Positions 46,913 through 60,465 of a DNA stretch of 64,000 bases are shown here, in pieces. Each line of letters opens with the position of its first letter. Within the stretch, counting starts at the first letter, position 1. Origin of the DNA: Lutjanus erythropterus (taxonomy: Eukaryota > Chordata > Actinopteri > Lutjaniformes > Lutjanidae); the NCBI GenBank assembly GCA_020091685.1, contig CM034603.1, positions 27,558,298-27,622,297 on the forward strand, read 5' to 3'. Under the pieces are notes generated by a model. That model was not told the DNA's origin, ran no database searches, and was given only the letters and a program-made list of their open reading frames with translations. A program made the translations under genes and the position numbers.

Positions 46913-48457
46913 AGCCAATTAAATTCTGTGTGTTTCAGTGGTTCACCATGCCTCTGCTGAGAGCTGTAGCCACACTGTTATTAAGATGGCCTTTTACATT
47001 TGAATAATTTGCAATTGTCCACACAGCTTTGGTTTCATTCTGTTGTTTGATTAAGTGGTTTTCCTTTAGTGTCTCTGAAAGAAGAACGTTTGGACCTGAG
47101 ACTGTAATGACCTCTGTGAATATTTCAAGTAATAAAATAGACCAGAACAGACCCCAGCCAAGATTAACTAAGTGCATGCAGCCAAGTTACATTATGTAGT
47201 CAATATAGCTGTTCATATTGCAGTCAGATAAATGATATAAAAAAATAAAATGATTCTAAAGCCATGCAAAGTCTTGTATGTTATAGATGTTCACTGTGTT
47301 ACAACACCTTGGAGGCCGGGGATGGAGAACAGCATGCCATGGCAAGCAGAAGCAATCCAGGTTTGTATTCATTCCAGGTTTTTAGCCATGCTAACAACAT
47401 GGCTCTTGGGATGGCAATGTCTGTCTGCCCGTCTGTCTGTTACCACTTTGGTCCAGACTGAAATATCTCAGCAACTACTGGATGGATTGCTACTTACTTA
47501 AAACTACTTACTTTGTTCGGACATCCGTGGTCCCCCAATGATTTATCCATAATGTTTCATCTAGGGCCATAGAGTGACATTTTTGATTTCAAGTTAAATA
47601 AAAATGCTGGGTAGACTGCCATGAAATTTAGTACAGACATTCATGTTCCTCTCAGGATGAACTGTAATAACGTAGGTGATCTCTTAACTCGTCATCAGGT
47701 CTTTTTTTTTTTATTCAATACTTTGGTTTATAACCAAATACCTGCAAAACTAGAGATATTCCATTCAGCCTCAGCTGTACTGTGTGTTTAGTGAAAATGA
47801 GCAGAGGTGTTAAGTAACAGAGTACAAATACTGTGTTACAGTAGTTAAGTGAAGAGTCTTCAGGTGTCTGTATTCGGTGTTGGGCAGTAGCGGTGTTACA
47901 AGTAGCGGCGTTACTAGTTTAACTACATTTCTCAGTAACGTGGTCGTAACGTCGCTGTTTTCTTCAAATAACGCGGTAGCGTCCACAGAAGCTACATTTC
48001 CCCACGCATTTCTAAACCATAAATGCGTCTCTTCCATGTGACGTCACGTACCTGCCCTCCTGCTGATGCCCGCCATAGACTGTGTAGGAAAAATGGCCGC
48101 GAATTGTCGCAGCGGGGCAAGATGGGCCGCGCGCAGCAGGAGACAGTGACAGAGGAGGGGGCAGAGACGTGTACGTGTCATGACTCTCCATGGCCAAACC
48201 TTAACAAGTTCATGTTACTTATCGAGTCCTCACAGAACAGTTACACGTTCCGGTGTTTACTGTGGAACCCTAAAAGGAAGCTCCTGTCAACATCCAAGAC
48301 GTCCAACACAAATTTAAGGACACGCATTCAGGTATTTCCCAAAGTTAACACAACAATCGCTAGCTAAGCTAATCATCACAACTCAGTCAGCAAACACCAA
48401 CAGCTAACATGGCGCTAGCTAGCAACATGTCCTTTGGCAGCAAAAAGAGTAAAACTG

Positions 48458-48490
48458 CGTGTGTGTGTGTGTGCGCGTGCGTGCATGTGT
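48458..48490 (+). repeat. (GT)n microsatellite
   Basis: About eight GT units followed by GCGCGTGCGTGCATGTGT, inside the left half of the hAT element. Confidence 0.8.
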
Positions 48491-48804
48491 CTGAGGGGAA
48501 TAACTTTGGGTTATGTTAAATATTACTTGTGCAAGTTTTGTTTTTGTTTTTTGTTTTTTTACAAACTTCTCTACAAAACCAAATTGTTGCGGTCAATTTA
48601 AATAAATAATTTGATATTTGTGTAGGTGGCTCCTACTACAAAAGGGGGCTAATGAACATACTACTAAAGACAGACAGATACATAGATACTTTATTTTTAC
48701 TTCTAAAAAATAGCTTTGATGTAGTTAAGCTACTTTTGTCATTTTATTGTAGCTTAGCTTGCTACATTTCTCTGGTGAGTAGCTCCAGTGTAGTGAAGCT
48801 TCAT

Positions 48805-49557
48805 TTAAAGGAGAAGTGTGTGATTTCCAGTGGCATCTAGCGTTCAAACCTTAGATTGCAACTAAGAGGATTTACCTCGACACCGCCCCTCTCTCACCAA
48901 GAGTACAGGGGCCGTCAGCGGACAAAATGGCGAGCGAAAGCTATCTCACAACAAACTACAATTATGTGTGTAGGATGAATTACCTGTCCAGCAGAAAACA
49001 GGCAACCCCGGCATCACTGTGAAAACGTTTGTCCTCCATCAGTGATTTCCATCGTGTAAACGCTATGCCGATGTTGATTCGTGTTTTTGCCGTTTCCTGT
49101 CACGCTTGCGTTTACTTTCTTCGCGTCTCCGCTTCTTGGATGACGGGGATTCACTGTCCGCTGCTTCTTGTTCTGGTACAGTGTATGTGTGATCCTCCAT
49201 TTGTCAAAACTGTGCCAGTCAAGGTTCACAACGCTAAATGGTCTGCCAGCAATCACCCGCGTCTATCCTCCCCGTCTACTTCCGTGTTTACGCTGCGGCG
49301 TCTACGTAAGGTCGCCATGGGCTTCCCAAGACTCACTGTTAGTGCAGTTTGTCCGCTCTGCGCTGCCGTAGATGGCGCAGGATGATGATCTCCGTAAGTC
49401 GACCCGACAGTATGTAACTATAAATGGCTATTTCTTAAGTAACGGGAACATATAGATTATGAGTTTACGTTGATTGATAATAATAAATAACATACTTATA
49501 TATAATATATCATTTATGTACATAAATTCCTGTAATTATTACACACTGGTCCTTTAA
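48805..49557. mobile_element. TTAA-flanked MITE, innermost of the stack
   Basis: The left tip TTAAAGGAGAAGTGTGTGAT and the complement of the right tip TTAAAGGACCAGTGTGTAAT agree at 17 of 20 positions, and TTAA is present at both edges. Interior features such as GTGGCATCTAGCG and GACAAAATGGCG are typical of a percomorph MITE family. It divides the hAT element. 753 bp; the 118-codon reading frame in it is not a gene. Confidence 0.7.
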
Positions 49558-50299
49558 TGTAGAATAACTTGTAACTTAGCTCACTACATTTTCCAAGTAG
49601 CTTGCCCAACACTGTCTGTATTTTACATTTTTTATTGTATTTTTATTTTATTTTACATTTTCAATGGGGTCTCACTTTACTTAATCTTTACTTGTTTTTG
49701 TTACTTTAGTTTTAATGTATTAAAGGGCAATTATTGTTATTAGTGTTAATATTATTATTTATATTGTTCATATTTTGCGTCACTGCATGCCACCTTCCAA
49801 ACATGAAGACTAATTTCAGAGAAAATAGAAAACAGAGAAAAGACAGGTCTTCGGTGTATCAATCAGTGCATATCACGATCAACAGATATGACATGACGAG
49901 AACAATATAAAAACGTGAACAAGACCCCCCCCAAAATGATGTAAAAGACATAAAAAGAAAAAATAGGGAGGAAAAGTTGAAGGCAAGTTAATTTTGCACA
50001 GAAACAGCTGGTAGAAATGTCCATATATTTCAGAGCCTGTACATTTTTACATTTACTTCAGAAGGTTGAAAGTGGAACAAATACTTTGCCCAAGTCTTTT
50101 TTTAACACAAGTATCTGTACTTCTACTTGAATTAACAATGTGTGTACTTTTCCCCCCTCTGCTAACTGGCAAATATTACCATTCTTACTTGCTAACCTAT
50201 GGCAGTGAATACAGTGAACTTTACACCTGCTAAAAACCATCATGTCAGTGTTGCCTTCATGAGCATGTTAGCATTTAGCTCAAAGCGACACTGTCCTTA

Positions 50300-53200
50300 A
50301 AGGGAAAAAATTGGCACATTTTATGTAGATGTTCATTCCATATTGGAATATTGATGGTAAATGTGGTCAGTTGAATCAATGAAGTCCTGCGTGTGTGCTA
50401 TATTGACCATAGACAATAAAATCATTTGTGGACAGAGCCACCAGTGACATCACCCATTAGTTTGTGGACTACTGTTCTGAAGCAAGCTTTGAGTTTGCCG
50501 TTACGACAGTTGCCACCTTGTTGTCATAGGAAATAATGTCGGCCTGTCAGATCTTTCTTGGATTACAACTGAACAGAACACTAAAACATGTTTCTGAAAA
50601 AGATCTTGGGCAAGAAATCTGTAATTTATTAACAGAATATTGATACACATTTTGCCAACACTGAATTTCATGAACCCTGTGTGTTGCACTGTATGGATTC
50701 AGTAAGACTGACTCAATCATGTCCTGCCTTAAAGCATACCCTGCTTTATTGTCTATTTTACACTACATAGGACCTTAAGTTAGAAAATAAACATCATGTA
50801 TCATCATGCATCAGTGTATCACCATCCTAGCCTATAGCTATTACTTTGTTGGCCAAAACATAAAATTAGTTGATCGAAATATTTATCTGGCACGCCCCTG
50901 GATACCACAGAGGTGGAATCTATGCTGAAATAGGCTGTAGTTATTCCTTGACACTCATGACATCACTGTGACATCACTGAATGCAGGAAGAAGAGCAGAT
51001 TTTACAGCAGGAGAACCCAGGTTTCTCAGTCAGTATAGCATGCAGTGAATACTTTATTGCTCTACATTTACGTCCACATGAAAAGTGCCACATTTTCGCT
51101 CTATGTATAGCTTTGCAAAGCCACAAGTATGGCTGTAGACTCTTTTGAACTTTTCCCTACAGCAATAACAGAGAAAAGTTTCTCTAATTACTGAATTTGT
51201 GCCAATCAGAGAAAGATTTTGGTTGAACGCAGGCCCCCAGGCATCGCTGGCATCACTCACCGTTCTTCCTGCAGGTTGTTAACACTTGTTTGTGAGGTAG
51301 GAAAATGATGTACAGCATAAATTTTGAGGGAGTTTCATTAAGTTTTGATAATGTTGTGCAGTCTGGTTACAGACGTCCCTGATCCTGTTTGACGGTGGGT
51401 CAAAGCACACTAATCAGCCCTGACAAGTTCCTTTCACTGACACTGACGGGTTGACAGTTGTAGGACTATCATGAGTATTAAATTATGTTTCCATCAGTCT
51501 ACATCGTGTTAAGTCTGCCTCTCTTTTATAGTCTGATGTAAGGGTCCAGATGGATTCTTTCCAAGGGGAACAGGCCACCTTTCAAAATAGGGCAGTTTCT
51601 TGAACCAATTGATGCCTGTCCTAAATCTCTCAGCTGGGCAAGAGAGAGAGGCATCCATCTGTCAATAATTAAGCGTGTACTCATAGAAATGGAGTTTGCA
51701 GGTAGTATTTAGGTTACTCAAGCATTGAAAACACGATTCTAATTCATGCATGAATTCCCAGCCAACTTTTCTGCAATATTCCTATGCATCACTGTTATTT
51801 TAGTGGAGTTACCCAAAGCTACTTTTCAAAGATGGTAAGGAGGAGGAAGGTGCTGAGGTCAGCAGCCCAGCTCAGAAATACTCATGAAAAGGAATAGACG
51901 CTGCTTTACCGTTGCTACTAACCATTCAAAATATAAATCATAAATCAGTTTCTGTCTGTTTGGTTGAAAATTAAAAGCTTCATGCATCTTTGCAGAAGAC
52001 AGAAGTTATCAAAGAGACTAATTATAAGATCATTCACAAGCTGTCTAAGGTCAGTGTGGGTGTTTGCACAACACAAAAAAAAAAAAAAACAGCCAGAGGA
52101 GCACAGAGCAGACCTTCGTGTTATGTATTTTAGAACAGGGTGTTTGACAGTCTGGGGAAAGATGCAGTGAACCAACATGAAATGGGTGAAAACTATCCCA
52201 AATTCAGGTGCTGGGCTGAATGTGAGGCTGCTGAATAAGTCATGGTGTCCAGGTCCATTAGGGAATTGACAGAATTCTCTTTGCTGGCTACCAAGGGATC
52301 ACTTCAAAGTTTGATGAGGAAGGCGATGAGACTGCAGACGTCGCACACCAACCTGACAAAGGCTTTTCCAACTGTTGTGGACTGTTATCTGAGCCAACAA
52401 ATAAAAAGTAATATGTTTGTTTTCTGTTCTGTTTTTTTTATCGAGTTATGTGCCATTTTGTGATGAATGAGATATAATAAACAAATGAAGACCCTTTAGT
52501 ACCTGTGTGGGCAGCTGTAAAACGCGGACAGACAGAGAGAAAGAGACAGGGCCTCTCAGATTCTCCTGCAGTCGTTCTGCATTTTGTTTGGAAGCAGCAG
52601 GAAAGGCAAAAAAAAGCCCTGTAGTTTGGCAGATCGCTGGCTCTTTGAAATGTTAAATATAATCGCAGACATAAAACAATAAAGGGCTCCTCTAATCCTC
52701 AGTCAAATAGAGTGGTTATCAGGCCAAAAATAGTGCATGAACAGTGTCGGGAGTAAACAGTCTGTGGCTCGGGCGTAATGCAAAACACCAGTCAACTGAT
52801 TCAGGTGAAACATCTTTGTTCAGACAGATATAATTTTATGTTTGAGCAATATACTTTTGAACAGCATTTACACACTTTTTGGCTCATGACACCTTAAAAT
52901 GAAGCTGTCTGTTTGCAACCACCGTCACATACTGAAGGTCTATCAGTTGCAGCAAGTTTAACGAATGATTACTTTAATCGTTCTATTAGAACATTATATG
53001 ATCCAGAGGAATGTTTGTCAAAGAAAGAGGGGCATTTCACTCGAAACTTTAGAGGATTAAATGAGAAATTAAACTTCTAGACATATTTGTAGAGTCTCCT
53101 AAATTATATTTGGTCTCAAAGAACATTAGAATGATTGGAAATTTTGTTCCCTTGAAACAGCTAGAAAAGTGCACAAAGCAAGGGAGGGTTGCAGATTTTG

Positions 53201-56200
53201 GTTGGCATTTACTCTGTCTTCAAATACTGTATTTTTTGCCTGTTAAAAGTTTTTTTGGGGGAGGTTTTGTTTAGTCTATCAAGGGTCCACAGGACAGGGG
53301 ATGTCAACTCACAAATTGTAAAGCCCCTTGAGGCAGATTGTGACTTGTGATATTGGGCTATACAAGCAAATTCAAGCACCCAGTGAGCCTCTGAGACTGA
53401 CAGAGGCCGGTTTGGCAACAGGGAATACAGGACCAAGGTGGTTTTCTAGCTGGGTTTTGGCTCCTGACAACCTGGGACTGAGTCAGCTAATAGAACCGCT
53501 AGCTAATCATATGATTATGCTAAATATGATTCAGTTTCACCAAAATCAGTGAATAAAGTCTTATTCACTGATTTAAAGTTCTATTTTTGTACAGTTGTTA
53601 ATGAGGCCATGGTCCCAAGAAATACTAGCCGTTAGTGGTGTCGTGAAAATCTAGTGTTTCATTGGATGCTAAATTAGTAAACGCACCAGAATGCAGAATG
53701 AGTCGTTAACATTTTTAAACGGTTTTCCAGCTAAAGACTCAAAATTGAAACTCAAAAATACCATGAAGACTTAGGCCTAGACGTTGATTTTTTGATTTCA
53801 TGGGGACTTTGAGGTTTGGATGTGTTAGGGTCAGCTGCAGACTGACTTTGAAAATAGTGAGGATCATCCCTAATTAGTCAGAAATGAGAGGTGAGGAAGC
53901 TGATGGAAGTGAGTAATGTCTGAAAGCAGAATTTGGTGCTTATTATACAAAATGATAATTTAAAAAAAATAATAATTTGTATGCATTGATGGTTTAAAAT
54001 GACAGAATGTATTTTTTAGAGAATATTCTGAACAGATGATTATGTTATTTTTTTGTGACAATATTGTTTTGTTCAAATTTTAAAATACAAAGTCTCTTTA
54101 AACACTGGTGGACAACCCGCAAACAACAGGACAGTTTACACTTTGACCTGACGTCCAGGTCAAAATACGAGCAGACCTTTAAGCAATCTGTGCAAATAAG
54201 AAATTTGCAGGTAACAGTGTAAAACTTTTAACTTTTGAATGGCAGCAGGGACAAATGAAGCTTGTATCTCTTGGTCCTCATAACAGGCAACTTAAAATAA
54301 TGACCAAAGGGTGACAGTTCAAACTGACTAATGGGGGTGATCTTTGCACTCGAGAAGGGAATTTTCCCCCCTAAACATCTCCCTGAAATCTTACTGGACA
54401 CTCATTGTATACTTGATATCTATGGTGAGGTATAGGTCATATGAGGAAAGTGGAAGCTGCTTGAAACACTCCCCTGATGAGCACAAGATAAACTAAAACC
54501 TTTGGTGACTGCAGCGTGGTGGAGCCTGCTGAAGATGAGTTGTATTTCAATTTTGATGTTCTTGTGTTCACACTGTTCACAGTGGTTTGCAGCTCGCTGT
54601 GTGTGTGGGGGTTCCCAAATTTAAACACTGCGAGTTCCCGAAGGAGTAAAAATGATCCAACAATCGCCGGAGACAAAGCAGAGATTAGAGGAAAGTCTGA
54701 GAAAATAAGCAAGGTCTTGTGTAGTGAGGAATATGTTTTCTCTCCTTTCTTTTGTAGTAAACATATCCAGACCCCTCAGATTTATCTTGCAGTCCCTTCT
54801 GGGGGTCCCAACCACCAGTGTGAGCGTGGCTAATGTATTATAACAGGAGTAAAATGTGGTGCAAGGCTGCTGACCTTTGTAGCTACCCCGGTAAACAGTG
54901 TTATGGAACAGCAACTTTTTTTTTTTTTTTTTTATAACAGTGAAATATTTACACATGCAGGACAGGTTTGTTTTCCATGACCAAAGAATCATAAATCATA
55001 AACCACAAATCACCATCGTCTCACAGCCAAAGATCCAGCAGCAGGGCTGACGGTGGCTGCTGAATATGCTGAAGTACAGTACAGTGAAAATTCACAATGT
55101 CTCCCTCCATTCATAGTGATGAATGGTCCTCCTCTCTTTGTCAAAACAACAAAGCACGCAGAGACAAAAGGCTTTGATGATGAGTAATTGTTTTTGAGCC
55201 GGAATATGTAGACCTTTGTGTGTGCAAAGTATTTCTGTCAACGTGAGATATTTGGCTCACTTTTCCCTTTATAATCCCTCTTCATAAAGCGCATAAGGCT
55301 TAATGTGCTGCCAAGGTGATGCATGGAGGTGGGTGTCCCCTGTATAATGTGACGTAGCAACAGTGTCTGAGTGGTCGTATCCTCTCTGCTCGAATCTGAT
55401 TGGAGTGTAGATTGAGCATCTTGACCTCTTCACTTCTAGAGCATTTCAGAAGCAGTGTAGCAACAGAAAATTACTGAAAACGCAGCCCGGATGAGAAAAA
55501 TGGAGAGATTTATCCTTGCTGCTGCATGTACCTCACATGACAGCCACTTACTCAGAGTGCACGCACGTAACGTTGTTTGCTTAGCTCTTCAGAACAAAAC
55601 ACAATGTTGTGAGCCCACTCAAATCTGTCCAAATCAAATCTCTTGCAGGCTTATTTTGTGTACTACATGTCTCCTCTCATCTTCGTGTTGACAAATTCTC
55701 TAATAAAATATGACAGTTTGCACATAGACCGTGGAGGTTATTGAATTGTTGGCTCATTTTGAAGATTAATCTGGGCCAACATATTCCTCGTGGCGTTGTG
55801 AAATGGCATAGCCACTAATGGCGTGATTTATTCCTGTAATACAGCCACAACACTGACTCTGGGTTGGGAATTCCTCATGCCGGTGTAAGATTGTCATTTT
55901 ACACGCCATGTGATGAATGTTTACTATGCAGGGCACACATGAAAGCTCTGAGAAAATCATATAAACAAATGTGACTGTGCCTCACAACAAATGGCCATAC
56001 TGCATGCAATTGAGCATCGCTAATATCCCACAGTGACACAGGTTCCGCATTGCAAAACACATTCGTTCATGCGAGTTGTTTTTGTGAGCTTTTCTCACTC
56101 TAAACTGTTTCTAATACAGACAAGAAGTCATTTTAGTCACACTTGAATCTCCCAACAGCTTATCTTCCTTTCGACTCTGCAACAAATGGCTCAGGGAAGA

Positions 56201-56580
56201 GGAGAAGAGGTTTCACTATATCTGCCAGGCGCCAGAGAAACTTGAAGATGCACAATTTAAATTTAATATACAAATATACAGGATGTGTGGACTGCCAACT
56301 CCACAAGCTTGCATGCAGTCTGAACACAGTTTTTCTATGTATTTTTTGAGGATGTAGCCCACTTGGGGTCAGGTGTAATTACTGTATGGCTGTCAGTGAA
56401 GTGGTAAACAGGAGCTGTGTAAACCTGTACGGCTGAAAGCTAATCTGACAGGAAGTCGCTCTTGACCACAACGTGAGATAAAGTGGCTGGAAGTCTGAGA
56501 CCTGGCCCTGAAAGCTGATGCAGTGCTGTGGGTCACTGCAAGTGTCTGTGCGTTTGTGTTTATATGCATTCTTGTATGTC
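50300..56580. other. Intergenic, no gene seen
   Basis: No supported exon. Repeat pieces: about 50,400-50,540 (GAGCCACCAGTGACATCACC, then AGTTTGTGGACTACTGTTCT) and 53,260-53,382 (AAATTGTAAAGCCCCTTGAG, then GATATTGGGCTATACAAG, a LINE-tail-like piece). A 17-A run lies at 52,074-52,089 and an 18-T run at about 54,917-54,934. The remaining sequence looks unique but has no recognisable function. Confidence 0.45.
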
Positions 56581-56584
56581 AGTC

Positions 56585-57055
56585 TTTGTGAGGAACACAG
56601 TGGTTTCAGACCTTGGGAGTAAGGACAACGTTGCAAAGTGAGGACATTTTGGCTGTTACTTATGTCTTCAATGGACTGTTTGAGGATTAAGACTTGGTTT
56701 AAGGGTTAAGAATAGAATTTGGTTTAGGGTAACAGGTGGGGTTAGGGCGGACTCACAAGTCAGTCTCTAAATGTTTTGCTCAATATAATCAAACCTTTCA
56801 TTGCTAAAATTGGAAACAATTACAGACTGTGTAGAGGAACAATCAAATCTCTTGGTGAGGAGAATAGCAGGACAGCATTTTTTCTAATGAAACGTCCTTG
56901 TAAGGAAAATGTAAGGAATGTAGGTTTGTTAGTAGCTGTACTCTCCATCGTTCAAACAACTACCGTACATTCAGAAACCCATACAACAACCAGTAGGCAG
57001 CAACTCTGGTTATTTCAAGACAAGGGTAAGGGGTTAGGGAATGCATTTTGCCAAT
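56585..57055 (+). repeat. GGTTAGGG-type degenerate repeat
   Basis: GTGAGGACATTTTGGCTG, then GACTGTTTGAGGATTAAGAC, TTGGTTTAAGGGTTAAGAAT and, after a gap, AAGGGGTTAGGGAATGCATT. This order matches a common fish repeat carrying internal TTAGGG-like units. The 56,775-57,015 stretch is unlike the rest and may be an insertion. Confidence 0.45.
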
Positions 57056-57078
57056 TACTCATTTTGTAATTCATTATA

Positions 57079-57499
57079 GGAATAGTTGGACATTTTGAGA
57101 AATATGCATACTTACTTTCTTGGCCAGGAGCAGGGACATCCAAGAGTCCTGGTTGCCTTCAACCTCATAGTAATGAGTTAGTCATTGCTCCCTCCCAAGA
57201 AATAGTCTGGTGCAGGTCGTAAAACTACAAATTATTGCTTTTACAGTATGGTGTACAGACATAGGACATTATATTTTAATTAATGAGCTTTGGAGGTGCT
57301 GGTAAGTGGATTTTTAAAATACTTTTAGACAGAGTCAGGCTAGCTGTTTCCCTCAGTTTCAAGTCTTTTGCTAAACTAAACATAAACAATCCGCTAGAGG
57401 TAGTTTCATACTTGCAGACATGAAAGTGGCATAAATCTTCTCATTTAACTCTCTGCAGAAAGGTAACTATACATATTTTGGAAAATATACAACTATTCC
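57079..57499. mobile_element. MITE-like repeat with GGAATAGTT inverted ends
   Basis: Begins GGAATAGTTGGACATTTTG and AGAAATATGCATA; ends ATATTTTGGAAAATATAC and AACTATTCC. The tips are inverted (GGAATAGTT at each end). The interior contains AGTCAGGCTAGCTGTTTCC and AAATCTTCTCATTTAACTC. Same family as 43,455-43,640. Confidence 0.7.
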
Positions 57500-58114
57500 A
57501 GCCCATCCTCATCAGAAGGCATATAGGTTATCTTTACCAGCAGCTTATTACAGCCTAGATTGACGTTTATTGTTAGGTGCTGACCTCTAGTGGTTATAGT
57601 GATTATGACAGAAGCAAAGGAGGAAGTCAGGCGGTGTAGTACAAGGAGCAAGAAAGTCAGACAAAAGAGCTGGTTGGGGCGACTGGAAAATTGAAATTTT
57701 TACCTTATGTTATGTTACCACTTTTATTTGTAAAATACATAACCTAACCAAGTAATTTGCTCGTCTAAACCTGACCAAACATGAATGACAAAACATACTC
57801 ATGTTTCCGTACACCTGTCGCTTCTGTTATTTGTTCTGTTGTTCTTTTAATCAACATTTGTTTAAAGGTTAAATCTGATGATATTCTATATGTTTCTGTC
57901 ATTGAATTCCATAAACAACTCAAACTTGTTTCATATAACGTTTTATATATGTTACATCTAGCTTTCATATATGTTATATCTAATACATTTGAGTCAATCT
58001 CTTGCTAGCACCAAGTTCTTAAATAGTTCCCAACTAATTCACACCTTACTCTTGTTTGAGTGCACTTTAAAAACTGAAACCCAGCTGTTTTGGAAAATTA
58101 TTCTACCTCGCCTT

Positions 58115-58141
58115 TAAAATAAATAAATAAATAAATAATAT
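58115..58141 (+). repeat. (AAAT)n microsatellite
   Basis: Five to six AAAT units, near an A/T-rich stretch. No other feature nearby. Confidence 0.7.
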
Positions 58142-59719
58142 ATTTGAGAGCCATTTTTATATATTTATGCCTTCAGTGGGGAAAAAAAATGGGTTTTTGG
58201 CTTAGAGGCATGCTGATAGCGCTGCTTCCTCTGGACACTCATGAGGTTTGCTGACTGTAACAAAAATATTGAATAACACCTTTATCATCCTTTGATGCAT
58301 TTGATGTATATTCTTGTTTCTTATTGGTCTGTTGCTTAAAATAAAGCACATTTGAACTTGAACAGTTCAAACAGCTCTTTTTGCTTTGTACTTGTTCCTC
58401 GTCTCTGTTACAAATAGGTTTTTGGAAAGTGGCTCGCCCTCTAAAGTGCTCCTCACCAAGTCAGGCACTACAAATGTATTTTAGTGGCGTCATATGACCC
58501 GTATTCCTACAGGCAACTGTGTTAAGTAGTTCCAGGCAAAGTAGAGGAGTGAAAATGAATGTCAAGGGCTGGGGTATTGCTGCTGCTGTCTGTATTCACT
58601 CTTATGTCACACCAACCTCATGTTACCCCTTCAGCAGCCCACACATCATTAAGTGGAGGAGGTTTTTAAGCTGATAGTGCTGCATCCCCTGGACATTCAG
58701 GTCATTATCACTACAGGGCTTGACTTTCCACGTGCCGCCAGAGTTCCTCAAAACGTACACTTCCAACCCCTGAGATCCTCAGGTCCATTAAATCAGTGGC
58801 GCTCAGAACAGAGATTTATTTATCGCTCCACAGCCCATGTGGTCAACTTTGTGATATTCTAATGTGGAAAGGGGAAGGCCAACTGGGAGAAAAATTGGAT
58901 TTCCAGCAAGAAGTCTATGATTTATTCGGCGTCTAGATTGCTGTTTCAGAGGTGGTGATGGAATAAATAAGTCATATGCAAATCTTTGAAGCCCATTTTG
59001 AAATAAACTTATTTTAGCAGACATTATGGGCTCTTGCCTCGTCAGTATTAAAACACGATAGAACTTTGGATGCTTTCTCCAAAGGCGAAATCTCGTTAAA
59101 TCAAGTCAAAGATTTTTTATTTAATTTTTTGAGCAGATATAAAAAGCAATTGCCGCTGCATATATAAAAGGCTGACCTATATCCAGCCATGCTGTATGTC
59201 TGTATTTTTTCATGTCTGAAGCATATTTAGCTTCATCTAAATAAAGTGCTTATAGACCACAGGGACTGAAACAAGATCTGAAAATGCAGCGCAGGGCTCG
59301 CAGCGCTCTCACATACCATCTGAGAGGAAATGCTTTATTGATAACAGGATCTTGTGAACCCTGATACTTTGTAATGGTCAGCTGATTTCTCGCTGTAAAG
59401 ATGTAATTCAGTACAGATAATAATTCAGCTGACATAATGGCACAAGAAACAGAGGGCACAGGATAAGGTGAGTCTTCACCATTTTTGTCAACATAGATCT
59501 GCCCTTTTCCAGAGAAAGTATGGAAATAAACAACAAACAATGAACCAGTGCAGAAATGGTTTGATTTGTGATTTTTGCGAGTTCATAATTGATTCTTCCT
59601 AATCCCTGAACCCAGAGGAACCACAGACAACTTTCTGCTTTCCTGTTACTAAGATACGTGTGTTAGGCTCATCACACGCACATGCACATATATACAGTCA
59701 CATCATAAGGCACCTAATG

Positions 59720-60465
59720 TTAGCATAACACTAGCTAACTAGCTAAGTAGAATTAATGTAGATTACCCAGCTACTTAACTAACATTTTGCTAACATTAGG
59801 TTAGCTATCAGATGTGACAAGCTAGCTAAAAATCAAAAAGGACATATAGATCACATAGATTAGCCTAAATGTGTATGATTTGGTTGATGATACATTTCAG
59901 AGCACTGACATAAACAAAGATGGACACTGCAGTGATGAGGGTGGGAGCTTTGTCTGAAGGGGCAGCCCACAGACTCACACCTTGAAAACCTGAAGCTAGG
60001 CTTGAGATACTTGGAAAAGTGGGAAGAAAATAGCAATTTCTCAAACTTGATAATCTACATCAAACGTGAATTAGCTAGTTACACCTGATAGCTAATGTTA
60101 GCAAAAACACTACATAACTAGCTAGCTAATCTGTGGTTAGTTAGCTAGTTAGCTGGTGTTTTGCTATTATTAGCTAACTTAAGATACATGGAAAATCAGT
60201 TCCTAAAAACTGTCTCTTCAACAAAATCACACTCTTTGTGATCCCCATATAATAAATAATGTAATACCAAATGCAATATTTTTTTTTCATTTCCATTCAC
60301 TGAGCTGCCCCTGACACAGTATGTCTCCTGGTTAATCTACATCAGTAATTAGTCAGCTAGTTACATCTGATAGCAAAACGATGGCTAATTAGCTAGCTAA
60401 CTAATCATTAGTTAGCTGGTTTGCCAGTGTTTTGCTATAATTAGCTAGCTTAAGATGTGGCTATA
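59720..60465. repeat. GCTAGCTA-rich inverted and direct triplication
   Basis: Two direct copies (about 60,050-60,185 and 60,332-60,465) share ATCTACATCA, AGCTAGTTACA-CTGATAGC, TAGCTAGCTAA, GTTAGCTGGT and GTGTTTTGCTAT. A third, inverted copy at about 59,735-59,830 contains GCTAACATTAGGTTAGC and GCTATCAGATGT, the complement of ACATCTGATAGC. GCTAGCTA words dominate. No reading frame; origin unknown. Confidence 0.65.

Larger units (their letters stand above)
47875..49614. mobile_element. hAT-like element with perfect 8-bp target duplication
   Basis: TCTGTATT is present at 47,867-47,874 and again at 49,615-49,622. The tips are CGGTGTTGGGC and, as complement of the right end, CAGTGTTGGGC (10 of 11), typical of a common fish hAT group. 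The ends carry GTAACG/CTACATTT-type motifs. No intact transposase. It is split by a TTAA-type element (48,805-49,557), so its own length is about 0.99 kb. Confidence 0.8.
47802..50161. mobile_element. AAGTAC-type element inserted in the outer repeat
   Basis: The left end CAGAGGTGTTAAGTAACAGA and the complement of the right end (CAGAGGGGGGAAAAGTACAC) share an inverted CAGAGG-G tip. Both ends carry GTACTT/AAGTAC motifs. Its 8-bp flanks (AAAATGAG and CTAACTGG) no longer match, consistent with an old insertion. It is itself split by the hAT element 47,875-49,614. Confidence 0.6.
47378..50296 (+). mobile_element. Outer repeat of a four-level nested stack
   Basis: The left part (47,378-47,801) contains GCCATGCTAACAACATGGCT, CCAGACTGAAATATCTCAGC, AACTACTGGATGGATTGC and TTGTGTTTAGTG-like sequence. 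The same family resumes at 50,162 (GCTAACTGGCAAATATTAC), then ACACCTGCTAAAAACCATCA, GAGCATGTTAGCATTTAGC and TCAAAGCGACACTGTCC, ending near 50,296. Everything between is inserted. Family recognised from memory of percomorph repeats; non-coding. Confidence 0.65.

Noticed and set aside
49029..49385. 118-codon plus-strand frame in a GC-richer segment
   Set aside because: It lies wholly inside the TTAA-flanked MITE at 48,805-49,557.
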